Positions 16,007 to 24,221 of a stretch of DNA of 64,000 nt are shown one piece after another. The notes beneath the pieces are model-generated. The model did not search any database. It was not told the DNA's origin and was given only the letters and a program-made list of their open reading frames with translations. Origin of the DNA: Rossellomorea sp. BNER (GTDB taxonomy: Bacteria; Bacillota; Bacilli; Bacillales; Bacillaceae_B); assembly GCA_024213275.1 (NCBI GenBank), contig JANAVG010000005.1:60378-124377 (forward strand), read 5' to 3'. The position numbers and the translations under genes were made by a program. The number at the start of each line of letters is the position of its first letter. The first letter of the stretch is position 1.

Positions 16007-16453
16007 ATGAAAGCTTTTGTACGATGGAGTCTTACGATTTTCCCATTTATATATATGGTTTTAATTTGGGTGTTGTCTAGTTTACCAGATACTGCAGTGA
16101 TCGAGTTACCTGATGATGCTTTTGATCGTTTTTTCAAAGAATCCCTACATGTTATCGAGTTTGGGATTTTATATAGTTTTTTCGTTCTAGCATTACTAGC
16201 AAATAATCGTTTAACCTATACTGCGAATCTATTTGTTGCTTTGGTTGCTGCGTTCTATGGACTCGTTGATGAGATTCATCAGTCGTTTGTTCCCTATCGT
16301 TCGGCTACCATTATTGATGCTGTAAAGGATTTGATAGGGGTTGGGGTTTCTTTTTGGATTGTAAATCGAACGTATTTTACTAGACCCGCTCATGTTTTGA
16401 CTAGATGGATGAAGTGGCTAACAAGTGTCGTAATGAAAAAAGAAGAGGCTTAG
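16007..16453 (+). CDS. ywnJ: VanZ-like membrane protein (YwnJ type)
   Basis: This 148-residue protein has four hydrophobic segments and the VanZ-family landmarks PDxAFDRFFKESLHVIEFGILY and YGLVDEIHQSFVPYRSATIIDAVKDLIGVGVG-like (here GVGVSF). VanZ-like proteins are linked to teicoplanin tolerance in enterococci; in Bacillus their role is not settled. AAGAGG lies six bases before the ATG at 16007. It is convergent with spoIID and shares the terminator at 16448, as ywnJ does near spoIIQ/spoIID in B. subtilis. Confidence 0.85.
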   Translation: MKAFVRWSLTIFPFIYMVLIWVLSSLPDTAVIELPDDAFDRFFKESLHVIEFGILYSFFVLALLANNRLTYTANLFVALVAAFYGLVDEIHQSFVPYRSATIIDAVKDLIGVGVSFWIVNRTYFTRPAHVLTRWMKWLTSVVMKKEEA

Positions 16454-16481
16454 CGTAATCTTGTTGACTACGTTAAGCCCT
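16448..16481. terminator. Bidirectional terminator between ywnJ and spoIID
   Basis: The stem GGCTTAGCGTA / TACGTTAAGCC has T-rich flanks on the plus strand (TTCTTCTTTTATTTTTTT). It serves two convergent genes. Confidence 0.75.
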
Positions 16482-16488
16482 TCTTCTT

Positions 16489-17502
16489 TTATTTTTTTGC
16501 TGTATATTGTTTTAAGAACTTATCTGTTCCTACAATATCAATCCCCGAATAATAATGGTTAACGATTTCTTTAAATGATTTTCCTTCTTCCGCCATTCCG
16601 TTGGCACCATATTGACTCATTCCTACTCCATGACCATATCCTTTTGTTGTAATGACAATGTGGTCTTGCTTTCGATACCATGTGAAATCTGTTGAGGCAA
16701 GATTTAACGATTCACGAATTTCTCTTCCAGTAAACTTTTTACCATTAATTTCGATGCTGCCTACCCGTTTGCCGGATGTTCGCGACGTTATGGTTCCGAC
16801 CGACTCTTTATCCCCAAGCTTCACACCTAGCTTTTGTTCGAATTCCGCCACTGACACGATTTTTTGTTCTTCAAATTTCGGTGAATCTTTATCCCAGGGA
16901 CTTTCGACACTTTTTAAATAAGGTGTTTCATTCGGAAAATAATCTTCGGAGTCCACCGTGTACCCATTACTGGTTGAAAAGAATGAAGCTGTAATGGGGC
17001 TACCATTATAGGAAAGAACCTTCCCTTGAGTCTCTAGCACTGCTTTTGTAATTCTTTCAAGCTTTCGTTCATAGTCAGGTCCCCATATTTTTTTTAGCTC
17101 ATCTTTGCTTTTGTAAACTTGATGAGTAACCGTGTCTGTTACATCTGCTCCCTTTGGAACCTTTTCGTCTTTAGCCATTAGATGGGAAACAATATAGGTC
17201 CGTGCAGCCAAAGCCTGAGCCTTAAGGGCTTCCATTTCAAACTCTGCCGGCATCTCACTTGCTACAACTCCAACCACATAATCTTCAAGTGGCAATTTTT
17301 CAATCGTTTTAGATTCACTGCGAAAAACGGCTACTTCCACCGCTTCGGATAACTTTTCTTCCGTTGGAGGGTTTTTCTTACTCTCATCAAGCTTTCCACT
17401 TGCTTGGTCAGATGAAAAAGGAAGCACTAGGAGAGTCGGTACAACAAATGATACTGCGATGATAAAGGAGATGATGATTAATACTGGCTTTAACTGCTTC
17501 AT
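16489..17502 (-). CDS. spoIID: Stage II sporulation protein D (lytic transglycosylase)
   Basis: The 337-residue protein has an N-terminal membrane anchor and the SpoIID domain: LPLEDYVVGVVASEMPAEF with the catalytic Glu, LKAQALAARTYIV, and the C-terminal GYGHGVGMSQYGANGMA. SpoIID degrades glycan strands during engulfment together with SpoIIM and SpoIIP. GGGGGC precedes the ATG at 17502. It lies upstream of ywnJ and downstream of murAA. Confidence 0.96.
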   Translation of the reverse strand: MKQLKPVLIIISFIIAVSFVVPTLLVLPFSSDQASGKLDESKKNPPTEEKLSEAVEVAVFRSESKTIEKLPLEDYVVGVVASEMPAEFEMEALKAQALAARTYIVSHLMAKDEKVPKGADVTDTVTHQVYKSKDELKKIWGPDYERKLERITKAVLETQGKVLSYNGSPITASFFSTSNGYTVDSEDYFPNETPYLKSVESPWDKDSPKFEEQKIVSVAEFEQKLGVKLGDKESVGTITSRTSGKRVGSIEINGKKFTGREIRESLNLASTDFTWYRKQDHIVITTKGYGHGVGMSQYGANGMAEEGKSFKEIVNHYYSGIDIVGTDKFLKQYTAKK

Positions 17503-18224
17503 GCTCGATGCCCCCATATAAATATTTAAGGGAGGAAGTCTCAACTTTCCTCCACCTCAATTCATATCTATGGTGCTGGACAAGCATTTATACCAAATTT
17601 TTTTGGGTGGAGATACCTTTTCAGAGTAACGCGGTGATGCAGCCGGGGACGGTTCTCGAGCGCGGTGATGCGGTGATGTGGCCGGGGACGGTTCTCGACT
17701 GCGATAAAGCGGTGATGGACTTGCGACGGATCTCTTTTGGGTTGACCTCTAGAGAAGGCAAAAGTATTATTCCACAAATTTTGTAAAGAGTTGAGATAGG
17801 GTAAATTTTTTTAGATGCTTAGTAGAATCTTCCCTTATAAACATATAGGGAATTATTTAGTTAATGAATAATGAAATACCCGACCAATACTACCCGTTTT
17901 GGTGATAGCCGGTTGTCCCTAAGTCCATTTTTCCTTATATTAAAGGTATTTTTATAGGAAACGAGTGGCTAATTTTCAACTTTACACTTTTAATTTTCAA
18001 CTTCCACCCTATTATCGAATTCTCGACAAAATTCTACAAATTTCAATCAGAAACAATTTGTCATACAAGACTATTCCCATTTCTTTATACTTCCCAATGT
18101 AAACCCGCCCTCGATACAAACCTCATCAAATTAAAACAGTCCCCAAATTAAGAGCAACATACTCTGCAAACCAATTCTTCATTACTTTAAAGCGATCGAG
18201 AACCGTCCCCGAGTCCTTTAAAGC
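17503..18224. other. 722-bp intergenic region with 14-mer repeats
   Basis: No convincing gene is present. GGGGACGGTTCTCGA occurs at 17645-17659 and 17684-17698 as direct repeats 39 bp apart, with GCGGTGATG repeated between and after them, and its complement occurs at 18196-18210 beside CTTTAAAGC. The rest is AT-rich. The same 14-mer occurs at 36562, 45379 and 45415. Confidence 0.6.
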
Positions 18225-18255
18225 AGAAAAGCCTCCGCATTGCGGAGGCTTTTCT
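18225..18255 (-). terminator. Terminator of murAA
   Basis: The perfect stem AGAAAAGCCTCCGCA / TGCGGAGGCTTTTCT ends 24 bp from the murAA stop codon. Confidence 0.9.
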
Positions 18256-18278
18256 TAGGTCATGATTTATTATTGATA

Positions 18279-19598
18279 TTATGCATTTAGGTCGGTAACA
18301 ATTGCGTTGGTGATAGGCGTTTCTGCTTCTTCTGTTTCGGTAATACGTTCAATGTCTGCTCCAAGTGCTGCTAGCTTTCCGTGGAAGTTGACATAGCCAC
18401 GATCTAGATGTTTAAGCTCTGTGACACGTGTGTATCCCTCAGATACAAGGCCCGCTATGGTTAAGGCAGCAGCAGCGCGTAAATCAGTCGCAGCTACTTC
18501 CGCTCCTTGTAAGGAAGCAGGACCGTTCATAATAACAGAACGCCCTTCAATTTTAATGTCTGCATTCATGCGACGGAATTCTTCTACGTGCATAAAGCGG
18601 TTTTCAAATACTGTTTCTGTGATGACACTTGTACCTTGGGCATGTAAAAGTAGGGACATCATTTGAGATTGCATATCCGTTGGGAATCCTGGATGTGGCA
18701 TCGTTTTAATGTCTACTGCTTTTAGCTTTTCAGGTCCGATGACACGAACGCCATCTTCTTCTTCAATAATCGTGATTCCCATTTCTTCCATTTTGGCAAT
18801 GAGTGATGATAAATGTTCAGGTACAGCACCTTTTACAAGAACATTTCCTCCTGTAATGGCTGCAGCACACATGAACGTTCCTGCTTCCACACGGTCTGGA
18901 ATAATATTGTGCTCCACACCATATAAACGCTCGACACCTTCAATTCGGATCGTTCCTGTACCGGCACCTTTAACATTTCCACCCATTTTGTTTAGGAAGT
19001 TTGCAAGGTCTACTATTTCAGGTTCTTTTGCTACGTTTTCAAGAACTGTTGTGCCTTCAGCTAATGCTGCTGCCATCATAATGTTCTCTGTAGCTCCTAC
19101 ACTCGGGAAATCTAGATAGATCTTGGCACCTTTTAGCTTTCCTTCTACTTCTACTTCTGCTTCGATAAAACCATTACCAACCTTCACTTTTGCTCCCATT
19201 GCTTCGAAGCCTTTTAGATGTTGATCAATTGGTCTTGAACCAATGGCACATCCGCCAGGTAAAGCGACGCGAGCCTTTCCAGTTCTGCCAAGTAATGAAC
19301 CCATCACTAACACAGAAGCACGCATCTTACGTACATATTCAAATGGCGCTTCTACAAATAGCTCTCTAGATGCATTTACCTCAACCTGACTTCCATCAAA
19401 CGATACATCTGTATTTAAATGACGTAATACTTCATTAATCGTATATACATCGGAGAGAGCTGGTACATCCTTGATTACGCTCTTACCTTCACTAGCTAAT
19501 AATGTTGCAGCGATCACAGGTAAAACGGCATTTTTTGCTCCTTCAACTTTAACCGTACCATTTAACCTTTTTCCGCCGCGGACGATAATTTTTTCCAA
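18279..19598 (-). CDS. murAA: UDP-GlcNAc 1-carboxyvinyltransferase MurAA
   Basis: MurA transfers enolpyruvate from PEP to UDP-GlcNAc, the first committed step of peptidoglycan synthesis. The 439-residue length is normal. The catalytic Cys is C117 in [13 protein letters not shown], and KNAVLP and [10 protein letters not shown] are present. Of the two MurA proteins in the window this one matches the essential MurAA by context (spoIID-murAA-ywmB). The C-terminus has an acidic extension. Confidence 0.97.
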   Translation of the reverse strand: MEKIIVRGGKRLNGTVKVEGAKNAVLPVIAATLLASEGKSVIKDVPALSDVYTINEVLRHLNTDVSFDGSQVEVNASRELFVEAPFEYVRKMRASVLVMGSLLGRTGKARVALPGGCAIGSRPIDQHLKGFEAMGAKVKVGNGFIEAEVEVEGKLKGAKIYLDFPSVGATENIMMAAALAEGTTVLENVAKEPEIVDLANFLNKMGGNVKGAGTGTIRIEGVERLYGVEHNIIPDRVEAGTFMCAAAITGGNVLVKGAVPEHLSSLIAKMEEMGITIIEEEDGVRVIGPEKLKAVDIKTMPHPGFPTDMQSQMMSLLLHAQGTSVITETVFENRFMHVEEFRRMNADIKIEGRSVIMNGPASLQGAEVAATDLRAAAALTIAGLVSEGYTRVTELKHLDRGYVNFHGKLAALGADIERITETEEAETPITNAIVTDLNA

Positions 19599-19630
19599 GA
19601 GTCTTCCCCTCCGCGTCCAATTTCTCTATA

Positions 19631-20374
19631 TTAATATTCAATCGTAATAATGGGTGTGCCAATGACAAAGGTTGTCTTAGCGCCCATTCCTACATTCCTT
19701 AAGCCTAGTTGCATATTCATCAAGTCATTTTCAGTAGGTACTGAATGCTTAAACTCTTTTGAGTAAGCGGATATTGAAAAAAAGTTTTCTTCTTTTAGTG
19801 ATTCAACTTCTTTTGCGCCTAAATCATTTAACAGCTTGGATGCCCGTTTTGACAAAACTTCGTCAAGTGTATCATTGAATTCGCCTTTTATACAAGAGAA
19901 AATAATCGGTTCTCCGTTAAAAATTTCTTTCAATTTAGGAAAAAAATGGTCTCTAACGGATTGTGCCTTTTTTGAACCCCAACCGGTGCCGCGGAATTCG
20001 TAAATAAGGTACGAAGATTTTTGTCCGTTTTTGTCGGTCGAGATTAATTTGATACTTTCTTCCCCGTCTTGGTGCTTCTGTAAACCTTCTATAACAATGT
20101 CTTCATTACTTTTGGTATGAGTCCACTGAAAATCCGGGTATTTTGCACGCATATTTTCATAATGGGATGCAAAACCTTTACTAGTGGAGAAATCTAAGTT
20201 TTCTCTTGCATATAGAGACCATTCATTGATATCTCCATCTGAATTTTCGATCGCCTCTACTAGCTTTTCAATATCTAATTGCTGTTTAGCTGCAGTGGTG
20301 TTATTCCCGTAATAAAAATAAGTTAAACCTATCCCAATAGTAATTAGTAAAACAAATTGTATAATTCTTTTCAT
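19631..20374 (-). CDS. ywmB: YwmB-family protein
   Basis: This 247-residue protein has an N-terminal membrane or signal segment (about 4-21) followed by an extracytoplasmic domain with a TATA-box-binding-protein-like fold as described for YwmB; landmarks are NEWSLYARENL, YEFRGTGWGSKKA and the C-terminal NMQLGLR. Its role is unknown. It is 32 bp upstream of murAA, probably co-transcribed, and follows ywzB in the B. subtilis order. Confidence 0.9.
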   Translation of the reverse strand: MKRIIQFVLLITIGIGLTYFYYGNNTTAAKQQLDIEKLVEAIENSDGDINEWSLYARENLDFSTSKGFASHYENMRAKYPDFQWTHTKSNEDIVIEGLQKHQDGEESIKLISTDKNGQKSSYLIYEFRGTGWGSKKAQSVRDHFFPKLKEIFNGEPIIFSCIKGEFNDTLDEVLSKRASKLLNDLGAKEVESLKEENFFSISAYSKEFKHSVPTENDLMNMQLGLRNVGMGAKTTFVIGTPIITIEY

Positions 20375-20449
20375 CCGTATCCTCTCCCTTACTCACAGTC
20401 TTTCCTCTATAGGGAGATTAATACTTGGGAAATGTCGTCATCTTTCAAC

Positions 20450-20525
20450 AAGACTCTTTTCGTAAACCTTGTTGCTTTTGCATCTTAAATAATTCATTAC
20501 TAGTGAACCATTTATTGCTTTGACA
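20450..20525. repeat. Interspersed element C, copy 3 (partial, opposite orientation)
   Basis: Read on the minus strand it contains TCAAAGCAATAAATGG, AAGATGCAAAAGCAACAAGG and TTTACGAAAAGAGTCTT, matching the 3' half of the copy at 3012-3166. It lies between ywzB and ywmB. Confidence 0.6.
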
Positions 20526-20634
20526 ACAAACAAAAACCACTTTGTGAAAAGAAACACACAATTAAAATTGTACTCAAAATAAGCTGCATTTGGAACATGC
20601 AAGAAGTCCTATCTTGTTACAGTTTAACGAACAT

Positions 20635-20871
20635 TTATTGGAAAAAGTGCTGCAGTTGTAACGACCACGACAAATAGTCTAGAAAAAAGTTACTTACAAC
20701 AGACCCAATCGCAATGCTTAACAAGATATAAAGCAACCGTGCTTGCATGACTCGATTCGCTCGCAAAAACTTCTCAAAATTTAAAGCTTGGAGTGCCCAA
20801 AAAGTCACAGCAAAAAAAGCTAAATGCACAAGCATGTTGATGAGTGCTTGTTGTCCAAAAGATTCAAGCAT
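20635..20871 (-). CDS. ywzB: DUF1146 membrane protein YwzB
   Basis: This 78-residue protein has two membrane helices, ending with FLDYLSWSLQL. The block GQQALINMLVHLAFFAVTFWAL is typical of DUF1146. GGGTG lies nine bases before the ATG at 20871; an upstream GTG overlaps that ribosome binding site. In B. subtilis ywzB lies next to atpC; here the coat cluster separates them. Function unknown. Confidence 0.88.
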   Translation of the reverse strand: MLESFGQQALINMLVHLAFFAVTFWALQALNFEKFLRANRVMQARLLYILLSIAIGSVVSNFFLDYLSWSLQLQHFFQ

Positions 20872-21168
20872 CGAGTGAATCACCCTTTTTTCGCAAATTT
20901 CGACATACTCTCTATTTTAGCACATTAACACAAGGCGAATCAGCTTTTTTCAAAAACACCCAATTTTCAATTAATTCACTGTTCATTTATTAAAAATTGA
21001 TTGATCATACAAAATCCTATGTAAAAAAAACAATAGGGGTTACCCTAAATAAACGTATCCAAAACTATAACATCAATATATATAAGGAGCCTCGATGAGT
21101 CCTCTACTATTGATATGAATTTTAGATTCGACTTTTTTAAATAACCCCGATGATCAAGAAATTTTATG

Positions 21169-21930
21169 TTACTTTTTACCTTTTCCGCCTTTTGAACCTT
21201 TATTTCCTTTCGACCCTTTGTCCCCTTTAGAGCCCTTATCTCCTTTTGTTCCTTTATTGCCTTTTGTTCCTTTGTTGCCTTTTGTGCCTTTGTTGCCTTT
21301 ATTTCCATTACACCAATCTGGATCTTGACTCCACCAGTTTCCTTGTCTTCCTTTATTGCCACCAGAACCCTTACCATCTTTATTACCTTTTGTTCCTTTG
21401 TTGCCACCGGAGCCTTTACCATCTTTATTACCTTTTGTTCCTTTGTCGCCACCAGAACCCTTACCATCTTTATTACCTTTTGTTCCTTTGTTGCCACCAG
21501 AGCCTTTACCATCTTTATTACCTTTTGTTCCTTTATCGCCACCGGAGCCTTTACCATCTTTATTGCCTTTTGTTCCTTTGTTGCCACCGGAACCTTTACC
21601 ATCTTTATTACCTTTAGTTCCTTTATTTCCATTTGAACATTTGTCTTCTTGGTCACCTTGACCTTTTTTACCCTTTGAACCTTTGTCTCCTTGCTCTTTA
21701 TTACCTTTTGATCCCTTGTCTTCTTTATTACCTTTTGATCCTTTATTATCCTTATTGCCTTTTGAACCCTTGCCATCTTTATTGCCTTTCGACCCTTTGC
21801 CTTTCGCAATAACGACTTGTCCGATATCTTCTTCCTCTTTTTCCACAGGATTGTTAATAAAGTATTTATCTAACCCTTTTTCCTTGGCTAAATCGATTAA
21901 TGTCTCCACGTCGTGTGTTAATACTTTCAC
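21169..21930 (-). CDS. CotG-like Gly/Lys/Asn repeat spore-coat protein
   Basis: GGAGGT lies seven to eight bases before a GTG at 21930, giving 253 residues. Residues 1-40 form a compact start (KVLTHDVETLIDLAKEKG), then the protein becomes almost purely Gly, Lys, Asn, Ser, Thr and Asp. Six units of 15 residues (GTKGNKDGKGSGGNK, with N/D exchange) correspond to 45-bp DNA repeats starting every 45 bp from 21371 to 21596; imperfect GxK triplets flank them. It is strongly basic and divergent from cotH, the position held by CotG, whose Ser-rich basic repeats are phosphorylated by CotH. True collagen periodicity is broken by Asp at every seventh position of the unit. Confidence 0.78.
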   Translation of the reverse strand: MKVLTHDVETLIDLAKEKGLDKYFINNPVEKEEEDIGQVVIAKGKGSKGNKDGKGSKGNKDNKGSKGNKEDKGSKGNKEQGDKGSKGKKGQGDQEDKCSNGNKGTKGNKDGKGSGGNKGTKGNKDGKGSGGDKGTKGNKDGKGSGGNKGTKGNKDGKGSGGDKGTKGNKDGKGSGGNKGTKGNKDGKGSGGNKGRQGNWWSQDPDWCNGNKGNKGTKGNKGTKGNKGTKGDKGSKGDKGSKGNKGSKGGKGKK

Positions 21931-21972
21931 GCTTATGACCTCCTGAAATTTTTTACCTAGTATGGTGTTAAT

Positions 21973-21981
21973 TATTTTATG
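21973..21981 (-). promoter_or_regulatory. Possible sigma-K -10 box of the CotG-like gene
   Basis: CATAAAATA fits the sigma-K -10 pattern CATA-N3-TA and lies 43 bp before the GTG start. No clear -35 was found. Confidence 0.3.
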
Positions 21982-22099
21982 TAAGGACATTCAATCTTGC
22001 TTTAGTCATTCTCCCTAATTTCAAGGAAATCTGCCTGATTTACACACTATCTTGTCTCTTCGAATACTTATATACACAAACAAGTGTGAGGTGAAGGTT

Positions 22100-23173
22100 A
22101 TGAATAATGAACTTCTTACCTATTCATTATTTATTCATCCTAAAGATCTTAAAGCGTTAAAACAAAATGTGTGGAGAAAAAGGCCAGTCGAAGCTAAATT
22201 ATCTACTCAAAATAAAAGCTATAAAGTGGATGTGATTTATCGTGGTGAATTTATTCGTAATATGAAGAAAAAATCCTATCAGCTCATTTTTCAAAAAGGT
22301 TTTCAAGGTGCTAGGGAAATTCATTTAAATGCTGAGTATAAGGATCTTTCCCTCATTCGCAATAAACTTTCCTTGGATTTTTTTCAGGATATTGGAGTTC
22401 TTTCTCCTAACTCCAACTATGTTTTGCTGTCCCTTAATGGGACTTTTCAAGGGATTTACCTTCAATTGGAATCTCTTGACGAACATTTGTTGAAGAAGAG
22501 AGGGTTACCAAGCGGTTCTATTCATTATGCCGTCAATGATGATGCTAATTTCTCATTATTAACTCCAGAATTGACAGTAAAAGAGGCATTAGATTCAGGG
22601 TATTCACGAAAATATGGCACAACTCAAGATGACGACCGACTAAAGGATTTGATCTATTATATAAATTTGGCATCTGATCGTGATTTCCCTGAAATTATTG
22701 AAGACATATTAGATGTGGAAAAATATTTAAAGTGGTTAGTCGGGGTTATTTGCACTCAGAATTTTGATGGGTTTATCCAAAACTATGCGCTGTATAAAAA
22801 TGAAGAAACAGATTTATTTGAAATCAGCCCTTGGGATTATGATGGTACATGGGGGAAGGATCTGAATGGAGGAGATACCGCTTTTGATTATATCCCTATT
22901 GAAGGCTACAATACGTTGACTGCTCGCCTTCTTCACTATGAAAAATATCGAAAATGCTATAAAGAACAAATGGAAGAAGTCCTCACAACAAAGTTTACCC
23001 CTACTTATTTAGAACCTATTGTCCAGGATCTATTTACATTATTGGAACCACATCGAGATCGGGATCCATATATCAACGCTTCTAGGCTGGATTTTGAGGA
23101 AGAAGCCCACCAAATTATTCGTTTTATCCAAGATAGGAATCATTTTCTTACCAGTCAACTAAAGGATTTATAA
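22100..23173 (+). CDS. cotH: Spore-coat protein kinase CotH
   Basis: This 357-residue protein belongs to the CotH family of atypical kinases that phosphorylate coat proteins in the mother cell. Landmarks are QLIFQKGFQGAREIHLNAEY with RNKLSLDFF (60-95), FDGFIQNYALYKN (222-234) and PWDYDGTWG (244-252), the last two forming the ATP/metal site. GAGGTGAAGG precedes the ATG at 22100; 16 upstream in-frame codons lack a ribosome binding site. It is divergent from the CotG-like gene and followed by cotB. Confidence 0.95.
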   Translation: MNNELLTYSLFIHPKDLKALKQNVWRKRPVEAKLSTQNKSYKVDVIYRGEFIRNMKKKSYQLIFQKGFQGAREIHLNAEYKDLSLIRNKLSLDFFQDIGVLSPNSNYVLLSLNGTFQGIYLQLESLDEHLLKKRGLPSGSIHYAVNDDANFSLLTPELTVKEALDSGYSRKYGTTQDDDRLKDLIYYINLASDRDFPEIIEDILDVEKYLKWLVGVICTQNFDGFIQNYALYKNEETDLFEISPWDYDGTWGKDLNGGDTAFDYIPIEGYNTLTARLLHYEKYRKCYKEQMEEVLTTKFTPTYLEPIVQDLFTLLEPHRDRDPYINASRLDFEEEAHQIIRFIQDRNHFLTSQLKDL

Positions 23174-23192
23174 GTAGACGACTATTATGTAT

Positions 23193-23226
23193 GGACAAAC
23201 GTCTGTTATTTGAAAAATAGGCGTTT
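23193..23226 (+). terminator. Possible terminator after cotH
   Basis: The imperfect stem AAACGTCTGTTATTT / AAATAGGCGTTTT lies 20 bp after the cotH stop. Confidence 0.5.
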
Positions 23227-23301
23227 TCAATATTACAAGCTAATAGCTTGGCACATATAAATATTGAGAAATGGTTTAACACAAAACAGGAGGGATTCTT
23301 A

Positions 23302-23874
23302 ATGAACTACGATTTATTGTCTACATTAGTTGGGCATGTGGTTAAGATTGACCGAGGTGGTCCTGAATCAAGAACTGGGATGTTATTAGCTGTAGCAGAC
23401 GATCACCTTACATTACTAACAGAAAAGGATGGTGTCGTTTATTACAAGCATCAACATGTGAAGAGTGTTACGAAGCACTCAAAAAATAAGTTAAAGTTCG
23501 GCATGGACATTCCAGAAGAAATGGAATATAAGCAAGCTGAATCTTTCAATTCATTACTCACCGATCTTCAATACGAATGGGTCAAAATCAATCGCGGAGG
23601 CCCTGAGTCCATTGAAGGGATTCTGAATGAGAGCAATGGCGACTATGCAACGATTGTTAAAAATGAAGAGGTTGTTCGCCTTTCCATGTATCACATTAGA
23701 AATATCAGCTACGGTGAAAAAGTAGAGAATGATTCTAAGGATGAAGACAAAGGGGAACAAAGCTCAGAAGCGACAAACGAACAAAAGTCTGAAAATAAAA
23801 GTGAGCAAAATAGCGAACAAAATTTCGAGAAAAAATTCCAGCAGATTTTCCAAAGATCAGCCTTCACTAAATAG
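23302..23874 (+). CDS. cotB: Spore-coat protein CotB
   Basis: This 190-residue protein holds two CotB domains, each carrying the RGGPES motif (KIDRGGPESRTGMLL near 14-28 and KINRGGPESIEGIL near 110) and ending with an H-[V/I]-[K/R]-x-[V/I] strand. B. subtilis CotB has the same motifs plus a Ser/Lys-rich tail phosphorylated by CotH. Here the tail is shorter and rich in Ser, Glu, Asn and Lys. AGGAGGG precedes the ATG at 23302. Co-location with cotH and a CotG-like gene supports the assignment. Confidence 0.88.
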   Translation: MNYDLLSTLVGHVVKIDRGGPESRTGMLLAVADDHLTLLTEKDGVVYYKHQHVKSVTKHSKNKLKFGMDIPEEMEYKQAESFNSLLTDLQYEWVKINRGGPESIEGILNESNGDYATIVKNEEVVRLSMYHIRNISYGEKVENDSKDEDKGEQSSEATNEQKSENKSEQNSEQNFEKKFQQIFQRSAFTK

Positions 23875-24056
23875 AGAGAAGTTTTGTAAAGATCCTATGA
23901 GGAGGTATCCCATATATAAACTTCTCACAAACTACTTATACAGTAAATGGCGGAATTGTCCCATATAGATAGATTCATCAATGAACAGTAAAGATTTTAT
24001 ACGAGTTAAAGATTATAGAAAACTCCTTTTAAAGACAAAAGAAGGGAGGAAAAATT

Positions 24057-24221
24057 ATGATAATAATTATGTTTATCATTGGCTACTTTACCTTACTGGG
24101 TAGTTTATATTACTTTATCTTTCTCAAGCCGACAACTAAATATAAAGAAGAGCATCAAGCATTAATGAGAACCGATCATAAACATTCTACGATTATTAAA
24201 GAGGCGAATCAGAATGCCTGA
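24057..24221 (+). CDS. Small single-pass membrane protein, 54 aa
   Basis: The frame from ATG 24057 to TGA 24221 encodes a hydrophobic N-terminal helix (about 1-24, MIIIMFIIGYFTLLGSLYYF) and a polar tail with a run of charged residues. GGGAGG lies close before the ATG. Its last 8 bp overlap the start of the transporter gene at 24214, so the two are translationally coupled. This suggests an accessory subunit of the transporter. No family is recognised. Confidence 0.75.
   Translation: MIIIMFIIGYFTLLGSLYYFIFLKPTTKYKEEHQALMRTDHKHSTIIKEANQNA

Noticed and set aside
16007..16453. VanZ-like gene as part of a vancomycin or teicoplanin resistance cassette
   Set aside because: There are no vanHAX or vanRS genes nearby; VanZ-like proteins are common housekeeping members in Bacillus.
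17508..17786. 92-codon plus-strand frame containing the GGGGACGG repeats
   Set aside because: It is open because of the repeats, has no ribosome binding site and resembles no protein.
21371..21620. Regular 45-bp repeats considered as a CRISPR array
   Set aside because: There are no unique spacers: the entire period is repeated, and it encodes protein.
21045..21809. Long open frame rich in Lys, Ala, Thr, Val (minus strand) overlapping the CotG-like gene, and three similar frames on the plus strand
   Set aside because: They are shadows created by the 45-bp repeats, which stay open in several frames. None has a ribosome binding site, whereas the frame starting at 21930 has GGAGGT.
21169..21930. 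Interpretation of the repeat protein as an exosporium collagen (BclA type)
   Set aside because: Gly does not occur strictly at every third position: each 15-residue unit has Asp at position 7 and extra Gly, and the Pro and Thr typical of BclA repeats are missing.
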